This document shows positions 8,176-16,541 of a stretch of DNA of 23,683 nt, one piece after another. Positions within the stretch are counted from its first letter, which is position 1, and the number at the start of each line of letters is the position of its first letter. Both the position numbers and the translations under genes were made by a program. The notes below the pieces were generated by a model. The model did not search any database, was not told the origin of the DNA, and saw nothing but the letters and a program-made list of their open reading frames with translations. Origin of the DNA: Pelagibacteraceae bacterium. Its GTDB lineage: Bacteria; Pseudomonadota; Alphaproteobacteria; HIMB59; GCA-002718135. The stretch covers positions 1 through 23,683 of the forward strand of contig PBDN01000011.1 of the NCBI GenBank assembly GCA_002718135.1, given 5' to 3'.

Positions 8176-8638
8176 TAAATTTTTTTTCTTTTCTTTTTTT
8201 TGCAAAAAATTCTTTTATTAATTTTTTACATTCATCTTCATTTATACCTCCATATACATCAGGTGCAAACATTTTATTTTTCTTGAAATTAATTTTATTT
8301 TTTTCAACTCCTCCACTTTGCTCATTATATGCGCCAAAATAAATTGTCTTAATATGCACTTCACTTAGCGCTGCAGTACACATTAGACATGGCTCTAATG
8401 TGAGAAAAATTGAAGCATTTTCTAAATATTTTGATTTCAATAACTTACATGCATTTGAGATTAATAATAATTCACAATGATAAATTGCATTTTTTAGTGA
8501 ATTTATTTTATTATAGTCACGACAAATAATTTTTTTTGTTGAATTTTCAACGATTAAACCTCCAATTGGTACCTCATTTTTTTTTAAAGCTTTATTAGCT
8601 TCTTTTATTGCCTCTTTCATAAAAAAGTTAATGTTCAT
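8168..8638 (-). CDS. tadA: tRNA-specific adenosine deaminase (HCE variant)
   Basis: TadA converts the wobble adenosine 34 of tRNA-Arg(ACG) to inosine. The 156 residues contain the deaminase zinc site: His54, Cys84 and Cys87 in EPCLMC, with the proton-shuttling Glu56. The invariant HAE of the family reads HCE here (Cys55), confirmed in the nucleotide sequence (CAT TGT GAA). The downstream FGAYNEQSGGV matches the TadA family. An upstream TTG at 8647 is possible, but ATG 8638 is the natural start (MNINFFMKEA). It is upstream of xseA, overlapping it by 8 bp, and is divergent from the C26 amidotransferase gene 38 bp away. Another nucleoside deaminase of the same fold is possible but less likely, because each bacterium needs a TadA and the length fits. 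Confidence 0.87.
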   Translation of the reverse strand: MNINFFMKEAIKEANKALKKNEVPIGGLIVENSTKKIICRDYNKINSLKNAIYHCELLLISNACKLLKSKYLENASIFLTLEPCLMCTAALSEVHIKTIYFGAYNEQSGGVEKNKINFKKNKMFAPDVYGGINEDECKKLIKEFFAKKRKEKKFNV

Positions 8639-8676
8639 TATAGTCAATTCATTAAGATAATTATATTATAAACAAA

Positions 8677-9387
8677 ATGAAAAAAGCATTAATAGGAATT
8701 ACATTAGATAGTGAACAAGGTGGGGATTATTCTAAATACCCTTGGTACGCTATTAGGGAAAATTATTTATCATCTATCTATAAATTTAATGCTATCCCTT
8801 TTCCATTATTTCATGAAATTAAAAGTATTACTCAAATATGTCATAAAATCGATGGACTAATAATAACAGGTGGTAACTTTGATATTAACCCTATTTTATA
8901 TGGAAATAATAATTCCTCTTCAAGATTAATTAAAAATCAAAGAACAAATTTTGAAATAAAATTATTTAAAAAATTTTTTTTACAAAATAAACCAATATTA
9001 GGAATTTGTGGGGGGCAACAATTAATTAATGTTGCATGTGGTGGAAACCTTATTCAAGATATAAAAGAAAAAAATAAAAATAGTATAAATCATGAGCAAA
9101 CAAATCCTAGAAATCAAACAAGTCATAAAATAGATATTAAAAAAAATACTAAATTGTATAAAATAATTAAAAGTAAAAATGTTTTAGTAAATAGTGCACA
9201 CCATCAATCAGTAGATAAATTAGGTAAAAACTTAGTTATATCAGCTTTAGCTAAAGACAATATAATTGAAGCAATTGAACATTCTGAACATAAATGGTGT
9301 ATAGGGGTACAATGGCATCCTGAATTTTTAATTACTGCAGCGGACAATGCATTAATTAAAAACTTTATAAAAGAAACAAAGATCTAA
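8677..9387 (+). CDS. Class I glutamine amidotransferase-like hydrolase, peptidase C26 (PuuD-like)
   Basis: This family hydrolyses gamma-glutamyl amide bonds; the best-known member, PuuD, acts on gamma-glutamyl-GABA in putrescine breakdown. The 236 residues show the nucleophile Cys111 in GICGGQQLINV, and the His214/Glu216 pair in VQWHPEF, completing the triad. TGGNFDINP at about 64-72 is the oxyanion-side motif of C26 proteins. No polyamine or GABA genes are nearby; it is instead followed by rluB with a TAATG overlap, so the real substrate is open. Starts at ATG 8677 shortly after an AT-rich segment (8662-8670) that could be a -10 region shared with the divergent tadA promoter. Confidence 0.85.
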   Translation: MKKALIGITLDSEQGGDYSKYPWYAIRENYLSSIYKFNAIPFPLFHEIKSITQICHKIDGLIITGGNFDINPILYGNNNSSSRLIKNQRTNFEIKLFKKFFLQNKPILGICGGQQLINVACGGNLIQDIKEKNKNSINHEQTNPRNQTSHKIDIKKNTKLYKIIKSKNVLVNSAHHQSVDKLGKNLVISALAKDNIIEAIEHSEHKWCIGVQWHPEFLITAADNALIKNFIKETKI

Positions 9388-10070
9388 TGAGAATAGCAAA
9401 ATATATATCAAATTCAGGATATTGTTCACGGAGAGAAGCTGAAAATTTAATTATAGAAAAAAAAGTTACGATTAATAATTTATTATGTGAACACCCCAGC
9501 CAAAAAATTTTAAAAAATGATTGTGTAAAAGTAGAGAATAAAATTCTTAAACTCAATAGAAAAATCAGATTGTGGAAGATGTATAAACCAATAAAATATA
9601 TATGTTCTAACAAAGATCCTAATAAAAGAAAAAAAGTATTTGATTTAATTCCCACTAATTATCCGAGACTGATAAGTATTGGAAGATTAGACTATATGAG
9701 CGAAGGTTTGCTTCTATTTACTAACAGTGGAGATTATGCAAGAAAATTAGAGTTACCAAAAACAGGTTACTCAAGAATATACAAAGTTTGTGTTAATAAC
9801 AAAATTGAATTTAAAAAAATTAAAAAAATTAATAAAGGAATTACAATTGATAAAATTAATTATTCAAAAATAAATGTTAGTATTGAAAAATATATTTCTC
9901 CCGTTACATGGCTAATTTTTGATCTTAAAGAAGGAAAAAATAGAGAAATAAGAAAAATTTGTTCTCATTTTTCTTGGAAGATTGTTAGACTAATTCGTAT
10001 TCAATATGGTCCATATAAATTATCTAAACTGAAACCAGGAAAAATTAAAGAAATAAAAAAATTGTATTAA
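9387..10070 (+). CDS. rluB: rRNA pseudouridine synthase, RsuA/RluB family
   Basis: This enzyme isomerises specific uridines of ribosomal RNA to pseudouridine. The 227 residues comprise an N-terminal S4 RNA-binding domain (about 1-48, RIAKYISNSGYCSRREAENLI) and a catalytic domain with GRLDYMSEGLLLFTNSGD (catalytic Asp102) and the family's EGKNREIRK near the C-terminus. It is shorter than most RluB proteins because the basic C-terminal tail is missing. RluB (23S U2605) is the usual alphaproteobacterial member; RsuA or RluE/F specificity cannot be excluded. It overlaps the upstream amidotransferase gene by one base and abuts rsmD, a common partner. Confidence 0.9.
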   Translation: MRIAKYISNSGYCSRREAENLIIEKKVTINNLLCEHPSQKILKNDCVKVENKILKLNRKIRLWKMYKPIKYICSNKDPNKRKKVFDLIPTNYPRLISIGRLDYMSEGLLLFTNSGDYARKLELPKTGYSRIYKVCVNNKIEFKKIKKINKGITIDKINYSKINVSIEKYISPVTWLIFDLKEGKNREIRKICSHFSWKIVRLIRIQYGPYKLSKLKPGKIKEIKKLY

Positions 10071-10637
10071 ATGATTAAAATTAGTGGGGGAAAATTTAAA
10101 CGCACAAATTTAGAAGTCTTAGAAAGATTTGTACGTCCAACTTCAATTGCAAAGCGAGAGACAATTTTCTCAATATTAGAAAGCTATGCTTTAAAAAAAA
10201 GTTTTAATTTATATTCTAAAAGTGTAATTTTAGATATTTTCGCTGGTTCTGGTTCTGTTGGCTTAGAGGCAATATCTAGGGGTATGTTTAAAGTATATTT
10301 CTATGAAAATAACAAAGATGTATCAAGAATACTAAGAAAAAATTGTCTAAAAATATGTAGTAATGAGCAATTTGAAATTTTAGAAGAGGATGTTATGTTG
10401 AGTCAATTTTCTAGTGTTAAAGAATTAGTTTCTATTATTTTTATAGATCCACCTTATAATAAATACGATATCAATAAAATTTTAATGAATGATTTTTTTA
10501 AAAATTTATTAAATGAAAATACAATTATAGTCATAGAAAAAGAAATTGAAAAAAAATTAATTATTAATGATAAATATAAAATATTTCGTTTAAAAAAATA
10601 CAAAAAAAATATTTTATATTTTATAAAATTAAATTAA
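10071..10637 (+). CDS. rsmD: 16S rRNA (guanine966-N2)-methyltransferase
   Basis: RsmD methylates G966 of 16S rRNA using S-adenosylmethionine. In 188 residues it shows the N-terminal RPTSIAKRETIFSIL substrate region (22-36), the SAM-binding loop LDIFAGSGSVGLEA (54-67) and the catalytic IDPPY (125-129). Length is typical. It starts on the base after the rluB stop, so the two rRNA modification genes are co-translated. Its stop overlaps the 3' end of pgi on the other strand by 9 bp. Confidence 0.93.
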   Translation: MIKISGGKFKRTNLEVLERFVRPTSIAKRETIFSILESYALKKSFNLYSKSVILDIFAGSGSVGLEAISRGMFKVYFYENNKDVSRILRKNCLKICSNEQFEILEEDVMLSQFSSVKELVSIIFIDPPYNKYDINKILMNDFFKNLLNENTIIVIEKEIEKKLIINDKYKIFRLKKYKKNILYFIKLN

Positions 10638-11843
10638 ATATTTTTTTGTGAGAATTTTTCCTTGTTCAACAGCAGGTTGATTAAATGGATTAACATCAAA
10701 ATAAATACATGCAGAGATAGTTTCAACTATTGACATTGCCATCAAATAACCAAGCTTTTCTTCATCAATTTTAGGCATATAAATATTTCTAAATTTTAGA
10801 GAATTTTGATTAAAAGTATCAAGTGTTGCTTTTTGTTCAGCATTCATTAAATCTCCCATTTTTTTTCCCTGCAGATAACGCATCGAATCATCAATATCGT
10901 CAGTTTTATTAATTAACAAACCCTTATCTTCATGATTAGTTGTAACAAAAGTAAAAAATTTATCTTTAGGTCCGTCTAAATATAATTGTAATTGACTATG
11001 TTGATCAGTAGTTCCTATTGCATGTATAGGTGTTATGCCTTTATTATTTTTACCTATACTTTCTGCCCATAGTTGCAAATACCACTTGCCAAAATAATAT
11101 AATAGATCTGAGTATGTCATTATTACATTATTAGAAATATTTAAATTATTTTGATACATAAAAAATTGAGCAAATAATAAATTTTTTTTATTTTTAAAAT
11201 GATTTAAGAAGCTAGTTGCACCATTATAAAATGATTTAACATTTGCATTAGCTAATATTGCAGGAACCAGTCCTACATTAGAGAAAATAGAATAACGACC
11301 GCCAATTTTTTTATTATGTTCAAATAAAATACAGTTATTTTTTTTTGCTAAATTAAAAAGAGGTGAATCTTTAAATTCAGTAATCACTAAACTGTTTGAG
11401 AATAAGCTAGAATGTACATTTTTTTTTGATGCTAGCTCTATAATACTACTGTATTGAGCAAATGTTTCTGAAGTGCTTCCAGATTTTGAAATAATTACAA
11501 ATCCCGTAGAAGAAAAATCAATGTTATTAAAAGAATTTTCAAAAACAATAGGATCGATGTTATCATAAAATTTAATTGATTTATTTGAATTACTATTTAA
11601 AATATTAATTATAGCTCTAGCACCTAAATTTGATCCACCAGTTCCAAAAACTATAAAGTGTTTTTTTGATTTAGCAAAATCATTAGTTCTTTTAATAATT
11701 TCCTCTAATAACAGATCATCAAACAAAATATTTAAAGATGTTTGTTCGTCAATTATTTTTACAATTTCATTATTTTTTTCTTCTATATTTTTTGGAATAT
11801 TTAAATCTTTTTCAATATTTATATTATAGTAGTTTATTTCCAT
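10629..11843 (-). CDS. pgi: Glucose-6-phosphate isomerase (short form)
   Basis: This interconverts glucose 6-phosphate and fructose 6-phosphate. With 404 residues it is a short form compared with about 550 in E. coli. Two SIS-type domains are visible: FGTGGSNLGARAI (66-78) and the phosphate loop SKSGSTSET (119-127), then GGRYSIFSNVGLVP (181-194), WAESIGK (259-265), GTTDQHSQLQLYLDGPKDK (277-295) with the ring-opening His282, and QPAVEQGK (389-396) with the catalytic Lys. All expected active-site residues are present. I chose ATG 11843 over an upstream TTG; it lies 5 bp after the lipoprotein stop. It is the last gene of the xylA-ribF-ileS-lspA unit, an unusual place for it. Confidence 0.95.
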   Translation of the reverse strand: MEINYYNINIEKDLNIPKNIEEKNNEIVKIIDEQTSLNILFDDLLLEEIIKRTNDFAKSKKHFIVFGTGGSNLGARAIINILNSNSNKSIKFYDNIDPIVFENSFNNIDFSSTGFVIISKSGSTSETFAQYSSIIELASKKNVHSSLFSNSLVITEFKDSPLFNLAKKNNCILFEHNKKIGGRYSIFSNVGLVPAILANANVKSFYNGATSFLNHFKNKKNLLFAQFFMYQNNLNISNNVIMTYSDLLYYFGKWYLQLWAESIGKNNKGITPIHAIGTTDQHSQLQLYLDGPKDKFFTFVTTNHEDKGLLINKTDDIDDSMRYLQGKKMGDLMNAEQKATLDTFNQNSLKFRNIYMPKIDEEKLGYLMAMSIVETISACIYFDVNPFNQPAVEQGKILTKKYLI

Positions 11844-11848
11844 AATGT

Positions 11849-12379
11849 TCAAAAGAAAAAGAATCTTTTTTTCTTTTTAACTTTTTTAGATTTATTATTA
11901 GAATCATTATCTAATAACCCGGCATTTTCCATTTTTTTATTTCTTAAATTATTAGATTCATTAATTGCATCAACTATTTCATCATTATTTAACCAATTTT
12001 CTTGATCAGATAGTGTTTTTATGTTTGAAAACTCTTCATCTATTTGACTTCTTATTGATGAATTAGTTGATTTAGAATCTACCTTTTTAAGAATATCATC
12101 CATTACAGAAATAGATTTATTATTTGAGTCTGTTTCTGTATTTTCATCTAACCCAAAAAGAATTTCTTTTGCTAAATCACTTTCAATATTTTTTATATTT
12201 TTTTCTTTAATCTGATCAGGTGGTAATAAATTAAAGTTAGGCGGAATAACCAAAGGGGGATTTTCAATTACTTGATATTCATCAATAGATTTTCTATTAA
12301 CACCTGCACTCTCTCTAACTGAGTTACATGAAATAATTAAAATATTTGATAACAAAATAAATACAATTATTCTTTTCAT
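11849..12379 (-). CDS. DUF3035-family outer membrane lipoprotein (BamF-like)
   Basis: This 176-residue protein has a lipoprotein signal peptide ending in IISC (lipidated Cys18). Next comes RESAGVNRKSIDEYQVIENPPLVIPPNFNLLPP, written here only as a family signature of pieces: R-x-x-A-G, DEYQV, PPLVIPP and NLLPP, which match the DUF3035 family of alphaproteobacteria. DUF3035 has been linked to BamF, an accessory lipoprotein of the outer membrane beta-barrel assembly complex in Caulobacter; that link is from memory. The rest is Ser/Asn/Asp-rich and probably unstructured, ending in a basic KKVKKKKR stretch followed by four Phe. It overlaps lspA by ATGA, so the signal peptidase that would mature it is translated just before it. 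Confidence 0.78.
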   Translation of the reverse strand: MKRIIVFILLSNILIISCNSVRESAGVNRKSIDEYQVIENPPLVIPPNFNLLPPDQIKEKNIKNIESDLAKEILFGLDENTETDSNNKSISVMDDILKKVDSKSTNSSIRSQIDEEFSNIKTLSDQENWLNNDEIVDAINESNNLRNKKMENAGLLDNDSNNKSKKVKKKKRFFFF

Positions 12380-12831
12380 TTTTTTATACGATCAAATTTT
12401 ATAATTATTGTAGACATTAACATTAATATACCAATTGTAATATAAATATCTGCAAAGTTAAAAGCTGGCCAATAATATTTTTGATAATTTAAAAATATAA
12501 AATCAATAACATATCCATTCAATATACGATCAAATATATTAGATATAGCTCCAGAAATAATTATTAAAAAGCCCCATTTTTCAAAATTATTTTTTGCATT
12601 TTTCATCAAATAAAATATAAAAAAAACTATTAAACTTCCTAATAAAATAAGTATCCAACTAGGAATTAAACCAGAAAATAAGCCGAAGGATACTCCATAA
12701 TTATGTATATGTATTAAGTCCACAAAGTAAAATAATGGTACAAAATCATTTAAACGAATAAAATTAAATACTAAATATTTCGATAATATATCAAAAAAAC
12801 ACAATATTAATAATACTATAAATTTAATCAC
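12376..12831 (-). CDS. lspA: Lipoprotein signal peptidase (signal peptidase II)
   Basis: LspA cleaves prolipoprotein signal peptides after diacylglyceryl addition, in the inner membrane. The 151 residues form four predicted membrane segments and carry the conserved boxes: D14-x-x-SKY near the N-terminus, HNYGVSFG (43-50), SNIFDR (97-102), and the catalytic aspartates Asp110 (GYVIDF) and Asp128 (FNFADI). The start is GTG, five bases after the ileS stop; the stop overlaps the next gene by ATGA. The ribF-ileS-lspA order is a widely conserved proteobacterial arrangement. Confidence 0.95.
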   Translation of the reverse strand: MIKFIVLLILCFFDILSKYLVFNFIRLNDFVPLFYFVDLIHIHNYGVSFGLFSGLIPSWILILLGSLIVFFIFYLMKNAKNNFEKWGFLIIISGAISNIFDRILNGYVIDFIFLNYQKYYWPAFNFADIYITIGILMLMSTIIIKFDRIKK

Positions 12832-12836
12832 ACAAA

Positions 12837-15608
12837 CTACTTGATTGCTTTTTCACACCTAGAACAAATTTCTTGATTAATTAATTCAGCAGAATATTTC
12901 CAACATCTTTTACATTTTTCCCCATTAGTTTTAGATACTTCAACATGAACATTTGCAACTTCTTCTAAATTAAATCCTTTATTATTAGTTAATTCATGAA
13001 AATTAACTGATGATGTAATAATTATTTCTTCAAAATTAATATTTTGTATTTCAGCAATTGTAGTCTTATCTAAAAAAATATCAACATGAGCTTCTAAACT
13101 TGATCCAATTACTTTATCGGCACGTTTTTTTTCTATTGCTCCTGTAACTACTTTTCTTATTTCTTTAATTCGATTCCATTTCTTACTAAGTTCATAGTTA
13201 CAATAACTTGGTTTTGATGAAAGAAATTCTTCAAGATGAATACTGGTACTATTACCCATAGATTTCCATGCTTCTTCAGTGGTAAATGTTAATGAAGGAG
13301 CAAACCATCTAACAAGAAAGTTGAAAATAATATTTAAAATACTTCTAGCAGATCGTCTGGTTACAGATTTTTTACTATCACAATAAATACTATCCTTTCT
13401 AATATCAAAATAAAATGCAGATAAATCATTTGAACAAAAATTTAATAATGTTGTAAACATTAGGTGAAAGTTAAATGAGTTAATGCAATCTTTTACAATT
13501 TTATCAATTTCCCAAATACGATGCAAAATATATTTTTCTAGTTCTGGAAAATTTTCTTCACCAATATTTTCATCCTCATTAAATTCATTAAGATTGCCTA
13601 TTATATAACGAAATGTATTTCTGATACGTCGATAAGATTCACTTTGAGATTGTAAAATTGCATTATCCAATTTTAAATCATCATAGTAATCTGAGGCCAC
13701 CACCCATAATCTAAGAATATCAACTCCATATTTTTTTAAAATATCATCTGGGGAAATAACATTACCTAGAGATTTTGACATCTTTCGACCTCTGCCATCA
13801 ACTACAAAACCATGAGTTAAAACACTTTCATAAGGTGCCCTACCTCTAGTTCCTGATGATTCTAACAAAGATGAATGAAACCAACCTCTATGCTGATCAC
13901 TTCCTTCAAGGTACATAGAAGCAGGCCATTTAAGATCATCTCTTTTTTCCAAACAAAATGCATGGGTTGAGCCACTATCAAACCAAACCTCAACAACATC
14001 TTGAATTTGATCATAATCATTTACAGAATAATCATCACCTAGAAATCTCTTTGGATTCTCTGTGAACCATGTGTCACTTCCTTCATTTTCATAAATATCG
14101 GCTATACGATTAATTATGTTAATATCTCTTAGAGGTTGACCAGTTTTTTTATTTACAAACAATGGAAGCGGAACACCCCAAACTCTCTGGCGAGAAACAC
14201 ACCAATCTGGACGGGTTTCAATCATTGAACGTAGTCTTGTTTGCGCTTGAGGAGGATAAAAAATTGTTTGATCTATTGATTTTAGTGCCTTTTTTCTTAA
14301 GTCTTTTTTGTCCATTGATATAAACCATTGAGGAGTATTACGAAAAATCAATGGTGCTTTAGATCTCCATGAATGTGGATAGCTATGTCTTAAAATACCC
14401 TGATGAAGTAATTTGTTAAATTCTTTTAATTTATCAGCAATTTTTTGATCTACTTTATAAACATGCTCACCTTCAAAACCAACTGCATGATGATTATATT
14501 TACCATCATCTTCTACAGTTTGAACAACCTCAACACCATTTTTGATTCCTAGATTATAATCATCTGCCCCATGTCCTGGTGCAATGTGAACAATACCAGT
14601 ACCTTGCTCTAAATCAACAAAATCACCCTCTAAAGCTTTAATATTAAAATTATATCCTAATGATTTAAATGGATGTTCACATTCAGTATTTTCTAAATTT
14701 TTTCCTAAAAATTTTTTAACAACTTTTAAATCTGTTATACCAATTTCATCTGATACTTGCTTAGTTAGCTCATCTGCAATAACAATTCTTTCTCCTATTT
14801 TTGCTAGAGACTTTTCATTAATTTTATTTATTTCAATTAATGAATATTCTATATCTTTACCATAGGCTATTGCACGATTACCAGGTATTGTCCAAGGAGT
14901 TGTTGTCCAAATAACTATATTTGAGTTTATTAATTCATCAATAGAACTTTTAATTATATTAAATTTTACATAAATAGTATTTGAAGTGTGATCCTCATAT
15001 TCTACTTCAGCATCAGCTAATGCTGTTTTTTCAACGACTGACCATAATACAGGTCTTGCTCCTTTGTATAAGCTCTTATCTAATAAAAATTTTCCTAATT
15101 CTCTTACAATTTGTGCTTCTGCTTCATTTGACATTGTCAAATATGGATTTTGCCAATCACCCTCTACTCCTAATCTTCTGAATTCTTTTTTTTGAATTCC
15201 TATCCATTTTTTAGCAAAATCTCGACATTCTTGTCGGAACTTAACAATAGGGACATCGTCTTTATTTTTACCTTTTTTTCTATATTCTTCTTCAATTTTC
15301 CACTCAATAGGTAAACCATGACAATCCCATCCTGGCACATAAATTGAATCTTTACCAGCCATCTGTTGAGTCCTAACAATTACATCTTTAAGTATTTTGT
15401 TTAAAGCTGTCCCCATGTGAATATGCCCATTGGCATATGGAGGTCCATCATGAAGTATAAATTTTTCTTTTCCTTTAGATTTTTCTCTTAATTTTAAAAA
15501 AATATTTTCTTTGTCCCATTCCTCTAAAATTTTAGGTTCTTTTAAGGGCAGGTTTGCCCTCATCTCGAAAGATGTTTTGGGTAAAAAAATCGTATCTTTG
15601 TATTCCAT
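12837..15608 (-). CDS. ileS: Isoleucyl-tRNA synthetase (HMGT in place of HIGH)
   Basis: IleS charges tRNA-Ile and edits misactivated valine. The 923 residues match the usual bacterial length. Domains in order are: Rossmann N-half with DGPPYANGHIHMGT (54-67), editing domain (about 200-400, with WTTTPWTIPGNRAIA at 234-248 and GTGIVHIAPGHGADD at 336-350), KMSKS loop at 609-613, anticodon-binding helices, and a C-terminal zinc knuckle with Cys899, 902, 915 and 918. The first class I signature, normally HIGH, reads HMGT (64-67), verified in the DNA. The ATG abuts the ribF stop. The zinc finger and motif set place it with ordinary bacterial IleS rather than the mupirocin-resistant eukaryote-like type. 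Confidence 0.97.
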   Translation of the reverse strand: MEYKDTIFLPKTSFEMRANLPLKEPKILEEWDKENIFLKLREKSKGKEKFILHDGPPYANGHIHMGTALNKILKDVIVRTQQMAGKDSIYVPGWDCHGLPIEWKIEEEYRKKGKNKDDVPIVKFRQECRDFAKKWIGIQKKEFRRLGVEGDWQNPYLTMSNEAEAQIVRELGKFLLDKSLYKGARPVLWSVVEKTALADAEVEYEDHTSNTIYVKFNIIKSSIDELINSNIVIWTTTPWTIPGNRAIAYGKDIEYSLIEINKINEKSLAKIGERIVIADELTKQVSDEIGITDLKVVKKFLGKNLENTECEHPFKSLGYNFNIKALEGDFVDLEQGTGIVHIAPGHGADDYNLGIKNGVEVVQTVEDDGKYNHHAVGFEGEHVYKVDQKIADKLKEFNKLLHQGILRHSYPHSWRSKAPLIFRNTPQWFISMDKKDLRKKALKSIDQTIFYPPQAQTRLRSMIETRPDWCVSRQRVWGVPLPLFVNKKTGQPLRDINIINRIADIYENEGSDTWFTENPKRFLGDDYSVNDYDQIQDVVEVWFDSGSTHAFCLEKRDDLKWPASMYLEGSDQHRGWFHSSLLESSGTRGRAPYESVLTHGFVVDGRGRKMSKSLGNVISPDDILKKYGVDILRLWVVASDYYDDLKLDNAILQSQSESYRRIRNTFRYIIGNLNEFNEDENIGEENFPELEKYILHRIWEIDKIVKDCINSFNFHLMFTTLLNFCSNDLSAFYFDIRKDSIYCDSKKSVTRRSARSILNIIFNFLVRWFAPSLTFTTEEAWKSMGNSTSIHLEEFLSSKPSYCNYELSKKWNRIKEIRKVVTGAIEKKRADKVIGSSLEAHVDIFLDKTTIAEIQNINFEEIIITSSVNFHELTNNKGFNLEEVANVHVEVSKTNGEKCKRCWKYSAELINQEICSRCEKAIK

Positions 15609-16541
15609 TTATTTTTTTTTATGATAATCTTTTGCAATTTGAATATCCTTATTAATTTGCATAATCAAATAATCAAAATTTTCAAATTTCTTCTCTCCCC
15701 TAATAAATGCAAGAAATTCAACAGTCAAATAGTTACCATAGATATCTCTATTAAAATCAAATAGATGCACTTCTAGCAAGAGTTTTTCTCCTGACACAGT
15801 AGGTCTTATACCAAAATTAGCAATACCTCTTATTGTATTATTCTCAAATTTTACATTAACAGTATAAACACCTTTTAATGGATAAATTTGATCGTGTGGT
15901 AAAATATTTGCTGTAGGAAAATTCATTTTTCTAGCTCTTTTATCACCATGAATAACTACACCTCCCATGCTCCAAGGTCGCCCTAATAATAAATTTACTT
16001 CATCCATCTTTCCTTTTCTTATGCCTTCTCTAATAGCAGTCGAAGAATAAGGTTTATTAGTTTTAATATTGTTAATTGGTTCAATAATTTTTATATTAAA
16101 TCCATAAATTTTTGAACACTCTAACAATAAATTTTTATCTCCTTTTCTATCTTTCCCGAAACGAAAATCATATCCTACTATTAATTTTTCAACATTTAAT
16201 TGCTCAATGATAATTTTTTTTATGAAATCAATAGGAGAAAGATTAGAGAGTAATTCATCAAATTTTAGGCAAAAGTAATCATTAACGCCCAAGTCTGCAA
16301 ATATTGATTGTTTTTTTTCATCTGAAATAATTTGATATCGGTCTAATTCACGAGAAAAAAATTGTCTTGGATGTGGATGAAAACTTAAAATAGCTGATGG
16401 TTTATTTAATTCTTTAGCTTCTTTTACTAATGAATTAATAATTTGTTGGTGACCTAAGTGAATCCCGTCAAAGTTACCAATTGCCAAATGAAAAAAATGA
16501 CCTTCAATTTTACTCTCTAAATTAATTTTATGAGTATGCAC
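15609..16541 (-). CDS. ribF: Bifunctional riboflavin kinase / FAD synthetase
   Basis: RibF makes FMN from riboflavin and then FAD from FMN. The 310 residues show the N-terminal adenylyltransferase domain with GNFDGIHLGH (22-31), FHPHPRQFF (54-62), VGYDFRFGKDRKG (122-134) and YSSTAIREGIRKGKM (165-179), then the riboflavin kinase domain with RPW, GDKRARKMNFPTAN (199-212) and YPLKGVY. Both activities look intact. The start is GTG, overlapping the xylA stop by one base (TAGTG), so it is probably translated by ribosomes finishing xylA. It abuts ileS downstream. Confidence 0.95.
   Translation of the reverse strand: MHTHKINLESKIEGHFFHLAIGNFDGIHLGHQQIINSLVKEAKELNKPSAILSFHPHPRQFFSRELDRYQIISDEKKQSIFADLGVNDYFCLKFDELLSNLSPIDFIKKIIIEQLNVEKLIVGYDFRFGKDRKGDKNLLLECSKIYGFNIKIIEPINNIKTNKPYSSTAIREGIRKGKMDEVNLLLGRPWSMGGVVIHGDKRARKMNFPTANILPHDQIYPLKGVYTVNVKFENNTIRGIANFGIRPTVSGEKLLLEVHLFDFNRDIYGNYLTVEFLAFIRGEKKFENFDYLIMQINKDIQIAKDYHKKK

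Noticed and set aside
8176..8205. Longer xseA N-terminus from TTG 8205
   Set aside because: The added residues are low-complexity Lys codons within the tadA 3' end; ATG 8175 begins the conserved OB-fold region.
14981..15181. Plus-strand open frame antisense to ileS (and others at 17389-17631, 17705-17917, 9365-9655, 5421-5642, 4968-5168)
   Set aside because: All lie opposite well-supported genes, have no ribosome binding site and no recognisable family.
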